Made by a program: the position numbers and the translations under genes | Assembly (NCBI GenBank): GCA_946699065.1 | Contig: CAMPDV010001989.1 | Coordinates: 1 to 64,000 of the forward strand | From: Loxodes magnus | Taxonomy: Eukaryota > Ciliophora > Karyorelictea > Loxodida > Loxodidae | Reading direction: 5' to 3' | Length of the DNA: 64,000 nucleotides | The notes under the pieces: model-generated | Databases searched by the model: none | Told to the model about the DNA's origin: nothing | What the model saw: the letters and a program-made list of their open reading frames with translations, nothing else | Shown here: positions 60,858-64,000 of the stretch, in pieces | Layout of the letters: every line of letters starts with the position of its first letter | How positions within the stretch are numbered: the first letter of the stretch is position 1

Positions 60858-63320
60858 AAAAAAAACTATTATTAACAATAATTTAAATTTATTTACTTAT
60901 CTAAAATATAAAATTAAAAATATAATTATTCAAGAAAAAAGGTTAAAGAATCATTAAAAAATTATAAGGATAAACACCAATAAATATTTAGATTACTATC
61001 TTCAAATAATTATAAAACAGAAGGAAAAAGAAATTAATTAATTAAAATAAAGCAATAAAATAAAATTTTAAGGAAATAATAAAGTAATAAAATATTTAAA
61101 ATATCTATTAATCAATTTAATTAAAAAACAATATTCAATTTAATATTAATAATGTAAATTTAAATTATAGCAAAAAAATTGTTTACATTATAAGTATAAA
61201 ATTTATAAATAAAAGATGATTAATAATTTATGTAAATCTTAGTAAATTAAAACAATTTAGCCACTAAATTTAATTATTGTTTCTTTAAAAGATTTTTTAT
61301 GCTTTTTCTCTAGAAAAAATCTCTTTTTCGACGTTTATGGTAATTAATTTAACCTTTTATTCTTATTTTATTTACCTTTCTAATTATGAATTTTATTTTT
61401 AAATAATATATTTAGAAAATAAATTTTATTCAAGTTAAATCAAATTTTATAAAATAATTTATTTAGGTTATATATAGTAATAAATCTATTATTCATAATT
61501 ATAATAGAATGATGATTGCTAAATTAACAGATGGAAGTTTAGATTATAATTAATAAGTTTTAATTTATTTTTGAGTTATTTTAAAATTATTTTTTACTAT
61601 ATAATCAAAAGTATTAGCGTAAATAATTTAAAGAAATGCTTCTATTTAGAATAACTATTCATAAAAATCTTTAAGTATTTTATTTTTTAAATAAACAAAT
61701 TTCAACATTTTTTCATTGGATAAAGAAGGATGTGATTTATTTGCTCAATTTACTTTTGTTAATACTTTATAAATATGTAAATAATTTTATTTCTTCTTAT
61801 ATTTAAAGATGAGATTAAATTTATTTATGCTGATTTTTTATGAATTTTAGAAATATAATTATAATTCAAATATGTTAATTTTTTATGGCAAGTATAATCT
61901 CCAAAAAAATTTCATTAATTGTTATAATTTTTTAATATTATAAATATTTTTTTAAAATTCTTTATTCTTTTCTTCTCGTAAAAGTTATTATATTATTCAA
62001 TGATGTTACTTCATCTATTTATTAAACGAGAATTTATTGTTCTATTCTGATTGGAAGCTCAATTCTTTGTTCATTTAAACTCCTAATTTATGGTCTTTAA
62101 GTACTAATGATTACTGGTGGTATGTGTGAGTATAGGCAGTTGATATTAGGATATCTGTAGTCAGAGAGCTCCATCGTTATTGACTACCTGTCGTCAGATC
62201 CCTACCAATGATAAGCCGGGTAATTTGATTTGACTTTGAATCAGGATTCTGCATTCATGCTAGTGACTTATATCTAGATGTAGACGAAACATTACTCCTG
62301 AAGCCGCCTAATTTAAATTATTATGTCGTTATTTAAAGATAAATCTTTAATTATTGTCTAATATATATAAACTTTTAACCAATTTACGCTCCTTTTATGA
62401 AATTTTCAATGTTTTGCCATTATTCCAGTTGAGTTAAATTTAAATTAATCTAAATAAATATTTTCATAATATAATCCTCTATTTTATTCTAATAACACTT
62501 TATTTCATATTATTTTATATCAAACTTCCTTAAAAATAAATTTAATTTTGCTTATTTTTTTAATCTAGTTTCCTTTAAAGCTGATTTTTAGATAAAAAAT
62601 AAAAATTGATATTGAGCTTTAAATTTTTAAACAAAGAAATAATTTACGACCCTGATAATTTTAAACTGATACATTTGAAAAATAAAATTTTAAACTGAAA
62701 AATATAAAAATAAATATATTAGATTTATTTAAATATTTAAGTTCTAATATTTACAAAAAGTAACTAAATAAAATACAATTTTAGAAATATTTTATAGAAA
62801 TAGTACCAAAACAAATATTTCTTATTTTCATTAAAATAAATATAAAAATATTAAAAATGTTTAGATATTTAAAATTAAGAATTGCATAAAGCAGATGAAA
62901 AATATAAAATTAAGCTGCAAAAGTAAGATATTATCTTTTATTTTAGAAAAATATTTTTAGTTATTTTTAAAGATAATATTTTGCGTTATAGTAAAGGAAA
63001 ATAATTAAATAAAATAAAAGATGAAAAAATTTTAAACTAAAAAACAGAAAAAAAATTTAAGATATGAAGTTAAAGTTTATAATTTATATAATTATATTTA
63101 AAATTTTCAATCTTTTGTTTTAATTTTTCATTAAATATTGCAAAAATTTATTCGTAAACTAAGAAAGTTAAATATTAAGATAAAAATAAAAAAGAAAATA
63201 TGAATATTTGTATATTATCTTTACTTATATAGACTCTAAATCCTTATTTTTAATTATAGTTAATTAATTATCATAAATAATTGTATTTTTATTTTCTTTT
63301 AGTTGATTAAATCTTAATAA
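60858..63320. other. Spacer of tRNA inverted repeat, copy 2
   Basis: AT-rich, with the GC-elevated island at 61,996-62,330. No gene assigned. Confidence 0.5.
61996..62330 (-). other. GC-elevated island, copy 2
   Basis: Counterpart of 8,747-9,080. It carries many substitutions, mostly transitions, and a one-base insertion near 62,157 that breaks the reverse-strand frame relative to copy 1. This fits decay of a former gene or element. Confidence 0.4.
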
Positions 63321-63337
63321 GAAATTTTAATTAAAAA

Positions 63338-63413
63338 ACACCCTTGACGGGACTTGAACCCGCAATCTCTTCCTTAGGAGGGAAGCGCCTTATCCATTAG
63401 GCTACAAGGGCAC
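63338..63413 (-). tRNA. tRNA-Arg (anticodon CCT)
   Basis: Same sequence as the intact reverse-strand gene at 10,087-10,162, with the T-stem GCGGG/CCCGT paired and an intact anticodon arm. Confidence 0.85.
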
Positions 63414-63472
63414 TTATAATATATCATTTCGCTTCTATAAATATATTTAAATTAAAGAAAGTGACAAAAAAA

Positions 63473-63553
63473 CGACACCAGCAGGATTTGAACCTGCGCG
63501 GGAGAACCCAACAGATTTCTAGTCTGTCGCCTTAACCACTCGGCCATAGTGTC
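63473..63553 (-). tRNA. tRNA-Ser (anticodon AGA)
   Basis: Same sequence as the gene at 10,222-10,302. Fully paired arms and a downstream T-run on its own strand. Confidence 0.93.
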
Positions 63554-64000
63554 TAATATAAATATACTTTTAATTGGCTTAAATATGAGACTACAAGATA
63601 ATTGATTTATATATCTTTAATTTATTTAAAGGAGATTATTTATTAAAGTCTTTAATGCAACTTAAATTTTATAAATATATCTTAATTGTTTGTATTTTAA
63701 CTAAAGTTATTTTAATATCTAAATATTCTATTATATGAAACTATTATGTAATCGAATAATTGTAATGATAACTTTAAATTTACTAGAAATATATTTTTAT
63801 TGTAAAAGCAAGATTCTTTTTGGTAAAATTCTATACATTTTACTTTTCTCTCTCTTCTTTTTTAAAGTCAGATGAAGCAAGATAAAATATACGCTATTTT
63901 TGAGAATTCAAAGCGTTTTCTATTAAATTATATTAAATTATATTATATTAAAATATATCTTTTTAATCAAGTAGCAAAATTAAGAAAACATAGAGTAAAT

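Larger units (their letters stand above)
63321..63611 (-). repeat. Right arm of tRNA inverted repeat (copy 2)
   Basis: Reverse complement of the arm at 60,560-60,857, carrying tRNA-Arg and tRNA-Ser on the reverse strand. Confidence 0.85.
53266..64000 (+). repeat. Direct repeat, copy 2 (right end outside window)
   Basis: Second copy of the block at 1-10,760, in the same orientation. Distinguishing differences include a 7-base insertion in a GAA-rich run near 53,566, an unrelated patch near 58,135-58,200 where copy 1 has a different sequence, and an intact kinase-Kelch reading frame. Similarity is already present at the first base of the window, so the left boundary of this copy may lie before 53,266 and cannot be fixed. 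Tandem duplication, dispersed duplication or an assembly join of two haplotypes are all possible. Confidence 0.95.

Noticed and set aside
1-64000. Standard-code or Tetrahymena-type (TGA stop only) reading of the genes
   Set aside because: The standard code destroys every conserved gene. TGA-only termination cuts the kinase, Kelch, receptor, RING and GT13 genes at positions where Trp is expected.
1-64000. CRISPR array, bacterial operon signals, telomere repeats or rRNA genes
   Set aside because: None was seen. The composition, tRNA structure, code and introns are those of ciliate nuclear DNA.

Overview
The window is very AT-rich eukaryotic nuclear DNA from a ciliate. Every recognisable protein gene reads through only if TAA and TAG are glutamine and TGA is tryptophan. 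Several TGA codons sit exactly where a family requires Trp: the end of Kelch repeats, the kinase SDIW motif, and the SYHW motif of a GT13 transferase. A TGA also fits as the terminator of these genes. That combination (all three stop codons used as sense, TGA also as stop) is known from karyorelict ciliates such as Loxodes and from the heterotrich Condylostoma (NCBI codes 27 and 28). A 16-nt GT-AG intron and a probable 22-nt one fit that branch (Postciliodesmatophora). The species assignment is inference.

Layout. Bases 1-about 10,760 recur as 53,266-64,000, in the same orientation and about 53.3 kb apart, with a few percent divergence. Both copies are cut by the window edges. Each copy carries a protein kinase-Kelch fusion gene (broken by one base in the first copy, intact in the second) and a roughly 3 kb inverted repeat whose arms each hold a tRNA-Ser/tRNA-Arg pair. 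From 10.4 to 31 kb the sequence is mostly extremely AT-rich and without recognisable genes. Exceptions are three diverged copies of a repeat of about 1.1 kb (two of them forming a 6.7-kb inverted pair), a further tRNA-Ser/Arg cassette at 27.9-28.1 kb and a tRNA-His at 28.8 kb.

The gene-richer part is 31-50 kb. It holds a 1,325-codon receptor-like membrane protein with ANF/PBP1-type ligand-binding modules, a GT13 N-acetylglucosaminyltransferase-like gene with a decayed paralogue beside the receptor, a reverse-strand RING-finger gene with a PHR-like tail, an intron-containing gene of unknown function, a RING/B-box/coiled-coil coding region with frame changes, and Kelch-type coding sequence. Several of these show single-base frame changes, so decay, assembly indels and unrecognised tiny introns cannot always be told apart.

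The genes do not form an obvious pathway. The content (receptor, kinase-Kelch, RING-type ubiquitin ligase candidates, glycosyltransferase, tRNAs) looks like ordinary ciliate nuclear gene content set among repeats and relics. Because no triplet is an unconditional stop, open frames alone mean little here. I called genes only where motifs, paralogue comparison or biased composition supported them.
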